64,000 nt of DNA from Campylobacterales bacterium (GTDB lineage Bacteria > Campylobacterota > Campylobacteria > Campylobacterales > QNZT01). A program made the translations under genes and the position numbers. The stretch covers positions 125,676 to 189,675 of the forward strand of contig JALVVN010000007.1 of NCBI GenBank assembly GCA_027023405.1, written 5' to 3'. Below the pieces are notes generated by a model. That model was not told where the DNA came from. It ran no database searches and was given only the letters and a program-made list of their open reading frames with translations. Positions 35,572 to 45,685 of the stretch are shown piece after piece. Numbering within the stretch: the stretch's first letter is position 1; every line of letters starts with the position of its first letter.

Positions 35572-37245
35572 TTAAATCGCTTTTGTTTGATACATCAAAA
35601 CCGGCACAAAGATAAGTGACACCACAACTGCTGCAACTGTTCCGGAAATCAATGCCACACCCAATCCTCCAAAGATAGGATCAGTCGCCAACAGCGCAGA
35701 ACCAAGAATAATAGCTATTGCCGTTAGCATAATCGGTTTAGCTCTCGTTGCCGTTGCTACTGCTATCGCCTCTCTTTTGGACATTCCCTTCTCCTCGATC
35801 AGAGATTTGGTAAAGTCAATCAATAGCAATGAGTTTCTTGAACTAATTCCCATCAGGGAGATAAATCCAATTAGTGAAGTCGCCGTCAAGAAGAAAGTAT
35901 CTCGCGTCACCATATCAGCTACCCAATGCCCGACAATCACACCGATAATCGACAAGAAACTGCCGCCAAGAATAATAGCTGAAATCGCAAATGATTTATA
36001 GTAGATTACCAACAATAAGAAAATAAGTACCAAGGCAGCAATAAATGCACCTCCCAAATCTCGGAATGTATCGAGTGTGACCTTCATCTCACCATCCCAT
36101 CGAAGCAGTATCTTTTCACCGGTCTTCTTATCGGTCAAATGAAGATCAAACATATAGGTGGACATTCCCGGCTCTTTCGAGACATTGTACTCTTTGCTAA
36201 AATGCTCGATCATCTTCTCTCTTGCATCAAGCAATGGATAGACTTGCGAAACCATATCGGTTTCAGCAACGACATTGGTACTTCGTCGCAAATCTTTTGA
36301 AAAGATTGTAGGTGTATTTTTCACTTTCACAATGTCGACCAACTCACTCAACGGTACCATCATTCCCTTTTTATTCATCAATTTTAATGAAGAGAGTTTA
36401 GAATAAAGCGCATCATAGGATTGATCTGCAATGCGTTTTGTATCAGGACTCAAAACAAGGAAAATAGGAATTTGATCCGGAGAGTTTTGAGAATTTTTTA
36501 CCGCTACAATCATTCCCTCAAATGCCAAATAGAGAATTTTATTGACCTGATCAAGTGAAATACCCGAACGACTAATCTTCTCAGTATTGGCAATCAATTC
36601 ATATTTGTCGAAAAACTCATCTTGCATGATATCGACATCAACTAACCCTTTTGTCTTTCGAAAGATATCAGCAACCTCTTCGGAAATTTTCCGATTTGTA
36701 TAGAGATTATCTGTTGTTACCTCCATGACGATTGATGCAAGCGTCGGAGGACCGGCAGGTTGTTCAATCATCTTGATGCTAGTACCCTCTTTGAGCGTTT
36801 GACACTTTTTGTCTATCTCAGGTCTGAGACGATGCACCATAAGATAGGAGGGCTCATCCCGTGTATGCTTATCGGTCAAATTGACAACAATTTCTGCCAA
36901 ATTTTCACCCTGTTTCATTGATGAACCTTTGACCAAGCCGGCATAATCAAGTGGCGCACCCATCCCCAAAAAGACTTCCGTATTGACAATCTCCTCTTCA
37001 TCTTTGAGCAGATTCACAACACAGTCAGTCGTACGACGCGTCTCATCCACAGAGCTTCCTGTAGGCATATCAACATAAATAGAGAAGGTATTGGCACTCT
37101 TGCCGGGTAGCATCTTTGCTTTGACCAACTTTGTCGGAATCATCATCACAGAAAGTACCAGTGCCAACATGACACCTGCAATCACTAACCATCTTGTTGT
37201 AAAATGCCCAATAATAAAATAGACAACTCCCTCTAACCACTTCAT
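35572..37245 (-). CDS. RND efflux permease, C-terminal half (split gene)
   Basis: The 557-residue protein corresponds to TM7-TM12 and the second periplasmic loop of an AcrB/CzcA-type permease. It starts with TM7 (TTRWLVIAGVMLALVLSVMM), then DMPTGSSVDETRRTTDCVVN. The last helices include GISSRNSLLLIDFTKSLIEE and IMLTAIAIILGSALLATDPI. On its own it cannot be a full pump; it should pair with the upstream gene. The junction is TAATG: the stop of the N half and the ATG of this gene share one base, so the halves are coupled. Confidence 0.88.
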   Translation of the reverse strand: MKWLEGVVYFIIGHFTTRWLVIAGVMLALVLSVMMIPTKLVKAKMLPGKSANTFSIYVDMPTGSSVDETRRTTDCVVNLLKDEEEIVNTEVFLGMGAPLDYAGLVKGSSMKQGENLAEIVVNLTDKHTRDEPSYLMVHRLRPEIDKKCQTLKEGTSIKMIEQPAGPPTLASIVMEVTTDNLYTNRKISEEVADIFRKTKGLVDVDIMQDEFFDKYELIANTEKISRSGISLDQVNKILYLAFEGMIVAVKNSQNSPDQIPIFLVLSPDTKRIADQSYDALYSKLSSLKLMNKKGMMVPLSELVDIVKVKNTPTIFSKDLRRSTNVVAETDMVSQVYPLLDAREKMIEHFSKEYNVSKEPGMSTYMFDLHLTDKKTGEKILLRWDGEMKVTLDTFRDLGGAFIAALVLIFLLLVIYYKSFAISAIILGGSFLSIIGVIVGHWVADMVTRDTFFLTATSLIGFISLMGISSRNSLLLIDFTKSLIEEKGMSKREAIAVATATRAKPIMLTAIAIILGSALLATDPIFGGLGVALISGTVAAVVVSLIFVPVLMYQTKAI

Positions 37246-38885
37246 TACTTCTTTCCTTCCTGTTTCTCTTTCTGAAAATGATGATGGTGATGGTGCATTT
37301 TCGGTTTTTTCAAAAGCTTATTTGCCAAATAGGGAGTAAAGATATAGGCGATCACCAAGGATGCAAAGAGTGCAACCGGTACATTATAGGGAATCGGCTT
37401 CATAAACTCACCCATCATACCGCCTACAAATGCCATCGGTACCATCGTTAAGATAATTGCCAATGTCGCAATATTGGTCGGTGCACCAATCTCATCAGTC
37501 GCTTTAATCATAATCTCATCTTTTGGCGTATCGACAGCTTCATGCGAATGCATATGTCTATGAATATTTTCAATCACAATAATCGCCGCATCGACCAAAA
37601 GCCCCAATGAAAGTAAGAAAGCAAAGAGCGTAATACGGTTAATCGTCTGTCCTGTCAAATAGGCGATAAAAAGCGTAATCGCCAAAATTGCGGGAACGGT
37701 AAAAGTAACAATCAAAGACTCCCGCCAACCTAAAGCAAAGATTAATAAAACCGCAATAATAGCAATAGTAATCACCAAGTGATGAACCAGTTCATTGACC
37801 GCATCATCTGCTCTTACACCGTAATTTCGTGTAATGGTATAACCTATCTTATCCTTTTCAAGAGAGGGTTTATACTCATTAAGCTTTTTTAATACATCTT
37901 CTGCAACAAAAACCGCATTGGTACCTTTGAGTTTTGAGATAGAAAGTGTCACTTGTTCTCTAATAGGACTCATAAAATGATTTTTTCGCTGCATAATAAG
38001 TGCAAGTTTATGATTTTGAATATCATCCCCACGCTTGACTGTTGCTACATCTTTAAGATAGATTGGCGACCCCATATAGGAAGCAACAATAACATTCTTT
38101 ACATCCTCTTCACTATTAATCGCATTTTTTACACCAAAAATAACCAATTTCTTTATCTTCTGATCTGTCCGAGTCTTGACATCAGGGACATTGACCGCCA
38201 AAGCTTGAATCGCTTTCATGATCTGCCCCATAGAGAGATGATAGCCGGAGAGTTTATGCAGATCGACTTCAACATTAAACTGCTCTTTATGCTCCCCTTT
38301 GAGTGAAGTTTTGGAAACATTTTTGATACGGTTCATATCATTTTGAATATCTCTAACCCGTTTAAAAAGCTCAAAACGAGAAATATTCGAACCCTTTTTT
38401 GTATAGAAGGCAATGGTGACAATCGGCACATCAATATCGATATCAAAAGGTTTAATCAACGGTTGCATTGCACCTTTTGGCAAAAGATCCATATTTTGCA
38501 TCACTTTGTCGTAGAGTTTGAGGTTTGAATCTTCACGATTCTCCCCAATCTTATACATCACATTGACAATACCGACATTATTCATCGCCATACCGTAAAT
38601 GTGCTTGATACCAGAAATCTCTCTTAATTTTCGTTGAAGTGGCTTCACGATAATATTCTCCACCTCTGTCGGCGTTGAGCCGGGAAGGGGCACAATCACC
38701 GTACCCCCACTAATAGAGATTTGCGGATCCTCTTCTCTTGGCATGATTACCAGTGACAAATAACCGATCGCCAATAAAAAAACAGCAAGGATCGGAGTGA
38801 GTGGATTATAGATAAAGGATTTCGCCAAACGCCCCGCATAGTCGGTGACGCGTATCTTTTCTATGCCCTCTTCCTCTTTGCTCAT
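37245..38885 (-). CDS. RND efflux permease, N-terminal half (split gene) with His6 tail
   Basis: The 546-residue protein covers TM1-TM6 and the first periplasmic loop: TM1 ILAVFLLAIGYLSLVIMPRE, EVENIIVKPLQRKLREISGI, and TM4 LLSLGLLVDAAIIVIENIHR with a membrane Asp of the proton relay. It ends just after TM6 with LLKKPKMHHHHHHFQKEK, a natural six-histidine run on the cytoplasmic side. The Asp and adjoining HRHMHSH could point to metal export, but drugs or other solutes are equally possible. It follows the adaptor gene after 8 bases. Confidence 0.88.
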   Translation of the reverse strand: MSKEEEGIEKIRVTDYAGRLAKSFIYNPLTPILAVFLLAIGYLSLVIMPREEDPQISISGGTVIVPLPGSTPTEVENIIVKPLQRKLREISGIKHIYGMAMNNVGIVNVMYKIGENREDSNLKLYDKVMQNMDLLPKGAMQPLIKPFDIDIDVPIVTIAFYTKKGSNISRFELFKRVRDIQNDMNRIKNVSKTSLKGEHKEQFNVEVDLHKLSGYHLSMGQIMKAIQALAVNVPDVKTRTDQKIKKLVIFGVKNAINSEEDVKNVIVASYMGSPIYLKDVATVKRGDDIQNHKLALIMQRKNHFMSPIREQVTLSISKLKGTNAVFVAEDVLKKLNEYKPSLEKDKIGYTITRNYGVRADDAVNELVHHLVITIAIIAVLLIFALGWRESLIVTFTVPAILAITLFIAYLTGQTINRITLFAFLLSLGLLVDAAIIVIENIHRHMHSHEAVDTPKDEIMIKATDEIGAPTNIATLAIILTMVPMAFVGGMMGEFMKPIPYNVPVALFASLVIAYIFTPYLANKLLKKPKMHHHHHHFQKEKQEGKK

Positions 38886-38893
38886 ATGCTCTC

Positions 38894-39691
38894 CTAATTT
38901 TCAAATGTAATTTTTGAGTAAAGACCTGGATAGACGATCTTATCTCCTTTATCAAAGGTGATCTTAATTCTAAAGGTATGTGTCATAGGATTGGAACTTG
39001 GAATAATTGCGCTCACTTTTCCTTCCGACTTAATACCGGCAGATGGAATTTCCACCTGTACGCGTTTCCCAACTTTAATATGTTTCAAATCACTCTCTGC
39101 AACCTCTGTGGAGATATAGAGTTTACTCAAATCGGTCAAGATGATTGCCGGCATTCCGGGCATAGCCATCTCACCTTCATTAATATTCTTCTTAACAACA
39201 ACACCGTCATTGGGCGCTTTGACTTTAAGATAGTTATACTGGTTATTGACCTCTTGAAGTCTGGCTTTGGCTTGTGCAACCTGAGCTTCAGCCACCTTGA
39301 TCATATCCAAAAGATTTTTCTCTGCAAGCTCTAAGGTTTCAACTTTATATTTTGCAACCATATCTTTTCGATATAGTCTTTTATTACGCGAAAGATTCAA
39401 TAGTAGATTTGTGTGCTGATTACGATACATCTGCAATGAAAGTTGCGCCTGCTGAATCGCTAACTCTACCTGCGCACGCATACTGTCTATCTCTTTAGAA
39501 TCTATTTCATAAAGCAACTGTCCCTTTTTGACACGATCACCCTCACTTACATTGACACTTTTCACAAACCCCATAAAACGACTTGTCAACATCTTTTGAT
39601 TGTCTGAAAAGACTGCACCTGAAAGCTCCACTTTACCAGCATAAAGAAGATTTCCCACCAATAGTAACCCTATCCATAAAATTTTTTTCAT
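38894..39691 (-). CDS. RND efflux periplasmic adaptor (membrane fusion protein)
   Basis: A signal peptide (ILWIGLLLVGNLLYA) precedes the usual adaptor plan: a biotinyl-lipoyl half (SVNVSEGDRVKKGQLLYEID), an alpha-hairpin (about 55-130), the second lipoyl half (YLKVKAPNDGVVVKKNINEG) and a beta-barrel domain. It has 265 residues, short for the family, and lacks most of the membrane-proximal domain. It bridges permease and TolC-type channel. It overlaps the outer-membrane gene by 4 bases. Confidence 0.9.
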   Translation of the reverse strand: MKKILWIGLLLVGNLLYAGKVELSGAVFSDNQKMLTSRFMGFVKSVNVSEGDRVKKGQLLYEIDSKEIDSMRAQVELAIQQAQLSLQMYRNQHTNLLLNLSRNKRLYRKDMVAKYKVETLELAEKNLLDMIKVAEAQVAQAKARLQEVNNQYNYLKVKAPNDGVVVKKNINEGEMAMPGMPAIILTDLSKLYISTEVAESDLKHIKVGKRVQVEIPSAGIKSEGKVSAIIPSSNPMTHTFRIKITFDKGDKIVYPGLYSKITFEN

Positions 39692-41136
39692 CGATTCTCT
39701 CCATATGTTAATCTTGCAAGCTCTAAAATCTTGTCATTTCGTTCATTTTGTGTTTTTTGAAGCTCCAATAGTTTTTGAATTTGGAGCGCCTCTTTGATCA
39801 TCACATCGTTAATGGATGCCAAACCTTCATCATACTGCGCTAAGTAGGTTTCAAAAATATCTTTTGCCAGTTTTACTTCGCTCTTGAGTGACTTAATCTG
39901 AGCATTATATTTTTTAATCTCAGTCTTGATCTTCTTAAACTTCAAAGCAATACCTTTTTGCGCCAACTTCACTTGACGCATTACTTTGAGTCGTTTCAAC
40001 TTCTCTTGTTCAAGTTTTGCCATATCACTGCCTCCATTAAAGAGGTTATAGTTTAACTGCACACCGACTGTATATCTGTCATGATCTAAAAACTGGTTAA
40101 AAGGTTTATCGTCACTGCTACCATACTCAGCAAAGGCACCTACTTTTGGTAAAAATGCCGATTTTGCCACACCAACCATTTTGGATTGAATTTCTAAACC
40201 CTTTTTCGCTTTTTTAATATCAAGATTTTGAGCGAGTGCCTCATCCAGTGAAATATGAAATTCAGGTGCATCTGAATGAACACTTCGTATCGATTTCACT
40301 TTTGCGTTGAGCAAAAAGCTTAAAAAATCATAACTCAACTCTAAATTGGCTTTTGTTTGAATGAGCATACGCACAACATTTGCCTTTTTGGATTGTACTT
40401 CCAAAACATCTGTTTTTTTCGCATACCCCTCTTTTTTCATCTCTTTTGTGGTACGCTCAAGTTCATCCATATTGATCTTAATAGATTGTAGTGACTTTTT
40501 AAAGCGCCTTAAAAGGGAGATATCATAAAAAGCCTTTTCAACCTGAAAAAGCTTTTCAGCAACCATTTTCTCTTTATCAAGCTGTGACATCTCTACCATC
40601 TTGTGGGCAATCGCTTTATAGTTAGTCAATTTATATCCCGTGTAAAGAGGAATCATATAGACCAATTTAGTATCAAAATGGTTACGCGCCTTAGGATTAT
40701 TGAGATCATCAGGAGTTTGAGCAAGAAGCTGATCAGCCATTTGAGGGTTTGCCATCAGTTGAGAAAACTTCGAAAAATCCCCCTTGCTCATCTGCAACGC
40801 GCCACCGACACCACTAAGAAAATCACGAAAACCGAAATCTCCAAAATTTGCTTCACGGCTTTGAAGTTTAAAACCAAACACATTCCCAGCATCATTAGAG
40901 CGAAGCCCCATCAGAGTTGCATCAAGCTTACCGAAATTATAACCGTTAGCGATTTTCTCACCCAACGCATTAATCTCTCGATCAAGATCGGCAATCTCAA
41001 TCTCAATATTTTGTTCTTTGGCTATTTCAATAGCTTGTTTTAGGGTCAAATGACGATAAACCTGTCCATCAGATGCATATAGCTCTATACCAAGAAAAAA
41101 TAGCAGAGCTAATAACTTCAGACCTTTTGTAACCAT
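39688..41136 (-). CDS. TolC-family outer-membrane efflux channel
   Basis: The 482-residue protein has a signal peptide (LLALLFFLGIELYA) and two OEP repeats, each beginning with a helix such as LTLKQAIEIAKEQNIEIEIA and ISLDEALAQNLDIKKAKKGL, with the beta segment VGVQLNYNLFNGGSDMAKLE. It is the outer-membrane tunnel of the tripartite pump with the adaptor and the split permease. GGAGACAAA precedes the ATG. It is first in a four-gene operon. Confidence 0.92.
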   Translation of the reverse strand: MVTKGLKLLALLFFLGIELYASDGQVYRHLTLKQAIEIAKEQNIEIEIADLDREINALGEKIANGYNFGKLDATLMGLRSNDAGNVFGFKLQSREANFGDFGFRDFLSGVGGALQMSKGDFSKFSQLMANPQMADQLLAQTPDDLNNPKARNHFDTKLVYMIPLYTGYKLTNYKAIAHKMVEMSQLDKEKMVAEKLFQVEKAFYDISLLRRFKKSLQSIKINMDELERTTKEMKKEGYAKKTDVLEVQSKKANVVRMLIQTKANLELSYDFLSFLLNAKVKSIRSVHSDAPEFHISLDEALAQNLDIKKAKKGLEIQSKMVGVAKSAFLPKVGAFAEYGSSDDKPFNQFLDHDRYTVGVQLNYNLFNGGSDMAKLEQEKLKRLKVMRQVKLAQKGIALKFKKIKTEIKKYNAQIKSLKSEVKLAKDIFETYLAQYDEGLASINDVMIKEALQIQKLLELQKTQNERNDKILELARLTYGENR

Positions 41137-41252
41137 TTTGTCTCCTCAATAATTCTTTTAACCAGGGATAAGATTAAGCAGTTTATTATTCTATATGAAT
41201 ACAACTTATATCATGGCTAAAATAATGAACTAATGAAAAAGTCAAAAAAATT

Positions 41253-42833
41253 CTATAGATTTGCAGTTTCTACCCAGTTGGAAGCATCTAGTGATCTCAA
41301 CTCCTGAATTATATCTTTCGAAACAATATCATCAATCAACACAACCGCTAATGCATTACCGCTCTCATCTCGTCCTAATCTAAAGTCTGCAATATTTATT
41401 CCATTATTACTCATAATACGACTAATATCTGCAATGACTCCAGGTTTATCCTTATTTGAGAAGAAAATCATCTTCCCTTTAGGCTTGAAGTCTAATTTAA
41501 TTTTATCAATATTAACAATTTTTTCAATATTATCTGAGAAGACAGTTCCACCAATCGCAATGGTACGCACATCTGTTGTCAATTTCAATAAAATTTTATT
41601 TTTATACTCACTCACATTTGAAACCACTTTTGTATCCAAATCAATTCCTCGCTCCTTGGCTACAAACTCCGCATTGACATAATTGATCTTCTCACCCATC
41701 GATTCGCTCAACGCTCCTACGAGAGCAAATGTTAAAAGCGACTTGAGGTAGCTTGCAATTTCTCCCTCCGCTTCAAGTCTGATACTTTTAATATGCCCTT
41801 TGTTAATCTGTGCGGCTAAATAGGCAATCTTTTGTGTTAAATCAAGGTAGGGTTTAACAAATTCTGGTACTTCACTCTCCACAATTGGAAGATTGAGTGC
41901 ATTGGGATAACTGGTACCGCGTGCAGCACTAATCGCCTGTTCAGCTGCTTGTGTGGCAATCTTTTCTTGAGATTCTAATGTATTCGCACCCAGATGTGGT
42001 GTAACAGAAATATTATCAAGATCAAGCAGTTTATTATCAATTGCAGGCTCTTTGACAAACACATCAATACCCGCATACGCAATCTTCTTACTTTTTAAGC
42101 CTTCGTAAAGTGCATCTTCATTATAGAGTCCACCTCTTGCGCAGTTAATCAGTCGTACCCCCTCTTTCATCTTGGCAATCTCTTCACGGTCGATCATATT
42201 AAGTGTTTCACTTGTTTTTGGGGTATGAATAGTAATAAAATCACAAGCTAAAATATCATCAAAATCGGTTGTATATTTCACGCCGAGTTCTGTTGCTTTT
42301 GAGGGTTCGATATAGGGATCATAAGCGATCACATCCATCTCAAACGCTAATGCTCTCTTGCCGACTCTACTTCCGATATTCCCAAATCCGATGATGCCTA
42401 ATTTCTTATCTTTAAGTTCAATACCATACCACTTTTCTCGTTTCCAAACACGATCAAGTTTGAGATGGTTGTTTGCATTAGGAAAACTTCTCGCAGCAGC
42501 CAGCATATGTGCCATGGTTAATTCAACCGCAGCAATCGTATTGGCAGTCGGCACATTCATTACAATGATACCGTTTCGACTACACCCCTCGATATCAACA
42601 TTATCGACACCCACACCGGCACGCACAATCGCCTTCATCTGTGTTGCATTTTCTAAAAATTTGGCATCCACATCTGTAGAACTTCGTGTGATAGCGACAT
42701 CATAATCTCCAATCATCTGAAGCAATTCATCTTTGGGTACCTGTGAAGCATCTACATATTCAATATCATCTTGTGAACCCAAAAGCGCTAACCCCTTAGG
42801 ATGAATAGTATCACATACTATTACTTTTTTCAT
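41253..42833 (-). CDS. serA: D-3-phosphoglycerate dehydrogenase
   Basis: The 526-residue protein is the long-form SerA: catalytic domain (MKKVIVCDTIHPKGLALLGS), Rossmann domain with KLGIIGFGNIGSRVGKRALA, catalytic R and H in INCARGGLYNEDAL and VTPHLGANTLESQE, an intervening domain (about 320-450) and a C-terminal ACT domain (KDKPGVIADISRIMSNNGIN). It starts serine synthesis by oxidising 3-phosphoglycerate; the ACT domain suggests serine feedback. It lies downstream of rpsA and a small membrane protein. Confidence 0.96.
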   Translation of the reverse strand: MKKVIVCDTIHPKGLALLGSQDDIEYVDASQVPKDELLQMIGDYDVAITRSSTDVDAKFLENATQMKAIVRAGVGVDNVDIEGCSRNGIIVMNVPTANTIAAVELTMAHMLAAARSFPNANNHLKLDRVWKREKWYGIELKDKKLGIIGFGNIGSRVGKRALAFEMDVIAYDPYIEPSKATELGVKYTTDFDDILACDFITIHTPKTSETLNMIDREEIAKMKEGVRLINCARGGLYNEDALYEGLKSKKIAYAGIDVFVKEPAIDNKLLDLDNISVTPHLGANTLESQEKIATQAAEQAISAARGTSYPNALNLPIVESEVPEFVKPYLDLTQKIAYLAAQINKGHIKSIRLEAEGEIASYLKSLLTFALVGALSESMGEKINYVNAEFVAKERGIDLDTKVVSNVSEYKNKILLKLTTDVRTIAIGGTVFSDNIEKIVNIDKIKLDFKPKGKMIFFSNKDKPGVIADISRIMSNNGINIADFRLGRDESGNALAVVLIDDIVSKDIIQELRSLDASNWVETANL

Positions 42834-42849
42834 CTCTTCCCCTATTTTC

Positions 42850-43107
42850 TTAATATAATTTGAGTTGCAACTGTGTCACTGTATAAAAATAAGTGCGATG
42901 GCTCTGCTCTTCACGCATCTCTCTCAGCCAACTTTTTTGAATCTCAGTCTCATAAGTAACACTGGTATTATCGGCATTTTGAAAACTTTTCTGTAATGTT
43001 TGTTGAGTGTTGTGTGGAATTCCAACCACACGATACGATACAAAAAGCGCTACCCCTACTCCTGTCGCTAACAAAAGAAAGATGGTGTAAAGCACTCCTT
43101 GTTGCAT
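42850..43107 (-). CDS. Small single-span membrane protein, unknown
   Basis: The 85-residue protein has one N-terminal hydrophobic segment (VLYTIFLLLATGVGVALFVS) and a short polar periplasmic part ending in HRTYFYTVTQLQLKLY. No family is recognised. It sits 5 bases after rpsA and 16 before serA, so it is cotranscribed with both. Frame, spacing and same-strand packing support a real gene. Confidence 0.65.
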   Translation of the reverse strand: MQQGVLYTIFLLLATGVGVALFVSYRVVGIPHNTQQTLQKSFQNADNTSVTYETEIQKSWLREMREEQSHRTYFYTVTQLQLKLY

Positions 43108-43112
43108 CTATT

Positions 43113-44822
43113 TTATTTTAACTGATCTTTTAAGATATCCCCAAGCGTCGTGCTAGAATCATCATTATACTCTTTGAGCGCAGCTTTTTCCTGCATTCGC
43201 GCCACTTTTTTGACAGAGAGGCGAATACGATCCTTCTCCGTATCGATAAAGACGATCGCGGCTTCGATCTCATCCCCGATCTCTAAATCATCAGCTTTTT
43301 TCTCACCCAAATCTTCATGTCGAATCAGTGCATCAACACCCTCATCAATCTGTACAAAGACACCAAACTCTTTGATATCACGAACTTTTGCTTTGACAAT
43401 ATCACCGCTTTGATGATTTGCTGCAAATTTTTCAATAGGTGATTCATCAAGTGCTTTTTTACTCAATGAAATTTTCTCATTATCATGATCGATTCGAATA
43501 ATTTTTACCTCAACTTCATCACCCTCTTTGAAGACATCTTTTGCTTTTACGCCCCGCTCCCAAGAGATATCTTCATTGTGCAATAATCCATCAATTGACC
43601 CAAGATTTACAAATGCTCCAAAGTTTGTAATAGTTGCAATTTTTCCCTTTACAACATCGCCACTACGATGCTCTCTTGAAAAACTCTCAAACGGTTTAGG
43701 AAGAAGATTTTTCAAGCTCACTCGAAGTTTTCGATTCTCAAAGTCAATCTCCACAATCTCCACATCAATCTCTTGATCGAGTTCAAGATAATCTTTTGGA
43801 TGTTTGATATTTTTATCCCAAGAGACTTCAGAGATATGTAAAAATCCCTCTACATCATTTCCTAAATCAACAAAAACACCGTATGGCTCAATATTACTCA
43901 CAGTAACGCGTACGGCATCACCCACTTCAAGTTGCTCTTTGAGATCATCCCACGGATCATCCATTGCCGCTTTGATAGAGAGCGAAAGATGTCTCTTCTC
44001 TTCATCATACTTGATCGCTTTAACCTCAACCTCTTCTCCCTCGCTATAATGTTTTGAAGGGTTTACCGGACCTTTGTAAGAGATTTCACTATAATGGACG
44101 AGCCCATCGACACCGCCGACATCGACAAACATGCCGTAGCTTGTGATCTTTTTCACCACACCGCGTACAACTTCATCACTTGCTAAGAGTTTTTCAATCA
44201 CCTCTTTGCGCTTCTCTCGCTCCGCTTCAATCAGAACTTTTCGTGAAACAACAATCGACTTTTGATCTTTATCAACTTTAATCACTTTTGCTTCAATCTT
44301 CTTTCCGATATGATTAGCGGACTCTTTGAGATAGGCTTGTGACCGCGGTAAGAAAAACTCAACGCCGGCATACTCACCGAGTCCTTCTACAACATAACCC
44401 CCTCTGTTTTTAGAGAGTATCTTTCCTTCAATAAGCGGTTCATCACCCTCTTTATAATTTTCTAAAAACGCTTCAACTTTTTTTGCTGCCTGCGCTTTTT
44501 TGTAAGAAACGATGGGTCGTTCATTGCGGTATCCTGTCACCACAACTGTAATTTTATCACCCTCTTTAAATTGGAGATTACCCTCTTCATCCATCAACTC
44601 GGATTTCCACAAAAGTCCCTCTTGCTTCTTGCCTACATCCACAAGCGCACCATCTTCATCATCACGAATCTTGACAATCGTACCCTCTACCGTAGAACCG
44701 CTTTTGTCCTTTTGAACAGAAGCCTCAAACATAGAAGCAAAATCTACCTCTTCATCACCCAAGTCCATAGACTCAATCTCTTTTTTACTTTTTTGAACTT
44801 TTCCGTTCACCTCATTCAACAT
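43113..44822 (-). CDS. rpsA: 30S ribosomal protein S1
   Basis: The 569-residue protein is made of consecutive S1 RNA-binding domains, visible by repeated G-x-F/V-V-D/N motifs such as GTIVKIRDDEDGALVDVGKK, GVVKKITSYGMFVDVGGVDG, VTVSNIEPYGVFVDLGNDVE, GKIATITNFGAFVNLGSIDG and AKVRDIKEFGVFVQIDEGVD. It brings mRNA to the 30S subunit. AAGGAC precedes the ATG. It is downstream of ispH, with a 32-base gap. Confidence 0.96.
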   Translation of the reverse strand: MLNEVNGKVQKSKKEIESMDLGDEEVDFASMFEASVQKDKSGSTVEGTIVKIRDDEDGALVDVGKKQEGLLWKSELMDEEGNLQFKEGDKITVVVTGYRNERPIVSYKKAQAAKKVEAFLENYKEGDEPLIEGKILSKNRGGYVVEGLGEYAGVEFFLPRSQAYLKESANHIGKKIEAKVIKVDKDQKSIVVSRKVLIEAEREKRKEVIEKLLASDEVVRGVVKKITSYGMFVDVGGVDGLVHYSEISYKGPVNPSKHYSEGEEVEVKAIKYDEEKRHLSLSIKAAMDDPWDDLKEQLEVGDAVRVTVSNIEPYGVFVDLGNDVEGFLHISEVSWDKNIKHPKDYLELDQEIDVEIVEIDFENRKLRVSLKNLLPKPFESFSREHRSGDVVKGKIATITNFGAFVNLGSIDGLLHNEDISWERGVKAKDVFKEGDEVEVKIIRIDHDNEKISLSKKALDESPIEKFAANHQSGDIVKAKVRDIKEFGVFVQIDEGVDALIRHEDLGEKKADDLEIGDEIEAAIVFIDTEKDRIRLSVKKVARMQEKAALKEYNDDSSTTLGDILKDQLK

Positions 44823-44854
44823 CTCTTGTCCTTAATTTTTTAAAATTTCGCCCA

Positions 44855-45685
44855 TTATATCGAAAACTCCCTTATCTTAGCTATAACCTTTTCAATTATC
44901 CAATCGGGAGTGGAAGCACCTGCACTGATACCGCACACTTTTTTACCCTCAAACCACGCTGCCGACAAATCTGTTTCATTCTCAACCAAATAGGAATCCG
45001 CACAATGTGCTTTGGCTATTGTTAATAGCTGTTTGGTATTGGAAGAGTTTTTTCCGCCGATCACAACTACCACATCTGACTCTTTGGCTACATCCAATAC
45101 CGCATCCTGATTCTCAAAAGTTGCATTGCAGATGGTATTAAAGACTCGCACTTCTGAGACATGTTGCACCAAGTAGGCGACAATTTTCTGAAACTCACTG
45201 ATCTTGCGTGTCGTTTGTGATACCAGTGCGACTTTGGGACCTAATATCTCAGATTCCAACTCCTCTACGCTCAAAACAACGAGCGCTCCGTTTTTTGCAT
45301 AACTTCGCACCCCTCTCACTTCAGGATGATTCGCATCTCCAAAAATGATGATCTTATACTTCTGTTCGCTCATCTCCTTGACGATATCCTGTGGCTTGGT
45401 CACAAAGGGGCAAGTCGCATCGATAATCTCTTTTCCCGAAGCTTTGAGTGTCGCCAAATCCTCTTTGGTGATCCCGTGGGTACGAATGATGACCCGTTTC
45501 TCATCCCCGATCTCACTCATGTCATGCGCTGTTCGAACAGAAAAATTCTCTTGCAGTCGCTTGATCTCTTCTCCATTGTGGATCAAAGGTCCCATCGTAA
45601 TGGCATTTTTTGAATCCTCCGCAATTTCGATCGCCCGTTTCACTCCAAAACAAAAACCGTAACTCTTTGCTAACTTAATCTCCAT
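44855..45685 (-). CDS. ispH: 4-hydroxy-3-methylbut-2-enyl diphosphate reductase
   Basis: This is the last enzyme of the MEP pathway, making IPP and DMAPP from HMBPP with a [4Fe-4S] cluster. The three cluster cysteines lie in [27 protein letters not shown] and [16 protein letters not shown]. The substrate-binding [11 protein letters not shown] block and the conserved Glu in NATFENQD are intact. The length of 276 is normal. It overlaps aroA by 11 bases. IspH next to rpsA is a frequent arrangement in Campylobacterota. Confidence 0.97.
   Translation of the reverse strand: MEIKLAKSYGFCFGVKRAIEIAEDSKNAITMGPLIHNGEEIKRLQENFSVRTAHDMSEIGDEKRVIIRTHGITKEDLATLKASGKEIIDATCPFVTKPQDIVKEMSEQKYKIIIFGDANHPEVRGVRSYAKNGALVVLSVEELESEILGPKVALVSQTTRKISEFQKIVAYLVQHVSEVRVFNTICNATFENQDAVLDVAKESDVVVVIGGKNSSNTKQLLTIAKAHCADSYLVENETDLSAAWFEGKKVCGISAGASTPDWIIEKVIAKIREFSI

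Noticed and set aside
35572-38885. Decayed (frameshifted) pseudogene of a full RND permease
   Set aside because: Both halves keep intact cores, the break is at the natural TM6/TM7 boundary, and the second half has its own start in a TAATG overlap. The split form is preferred, pending reads.
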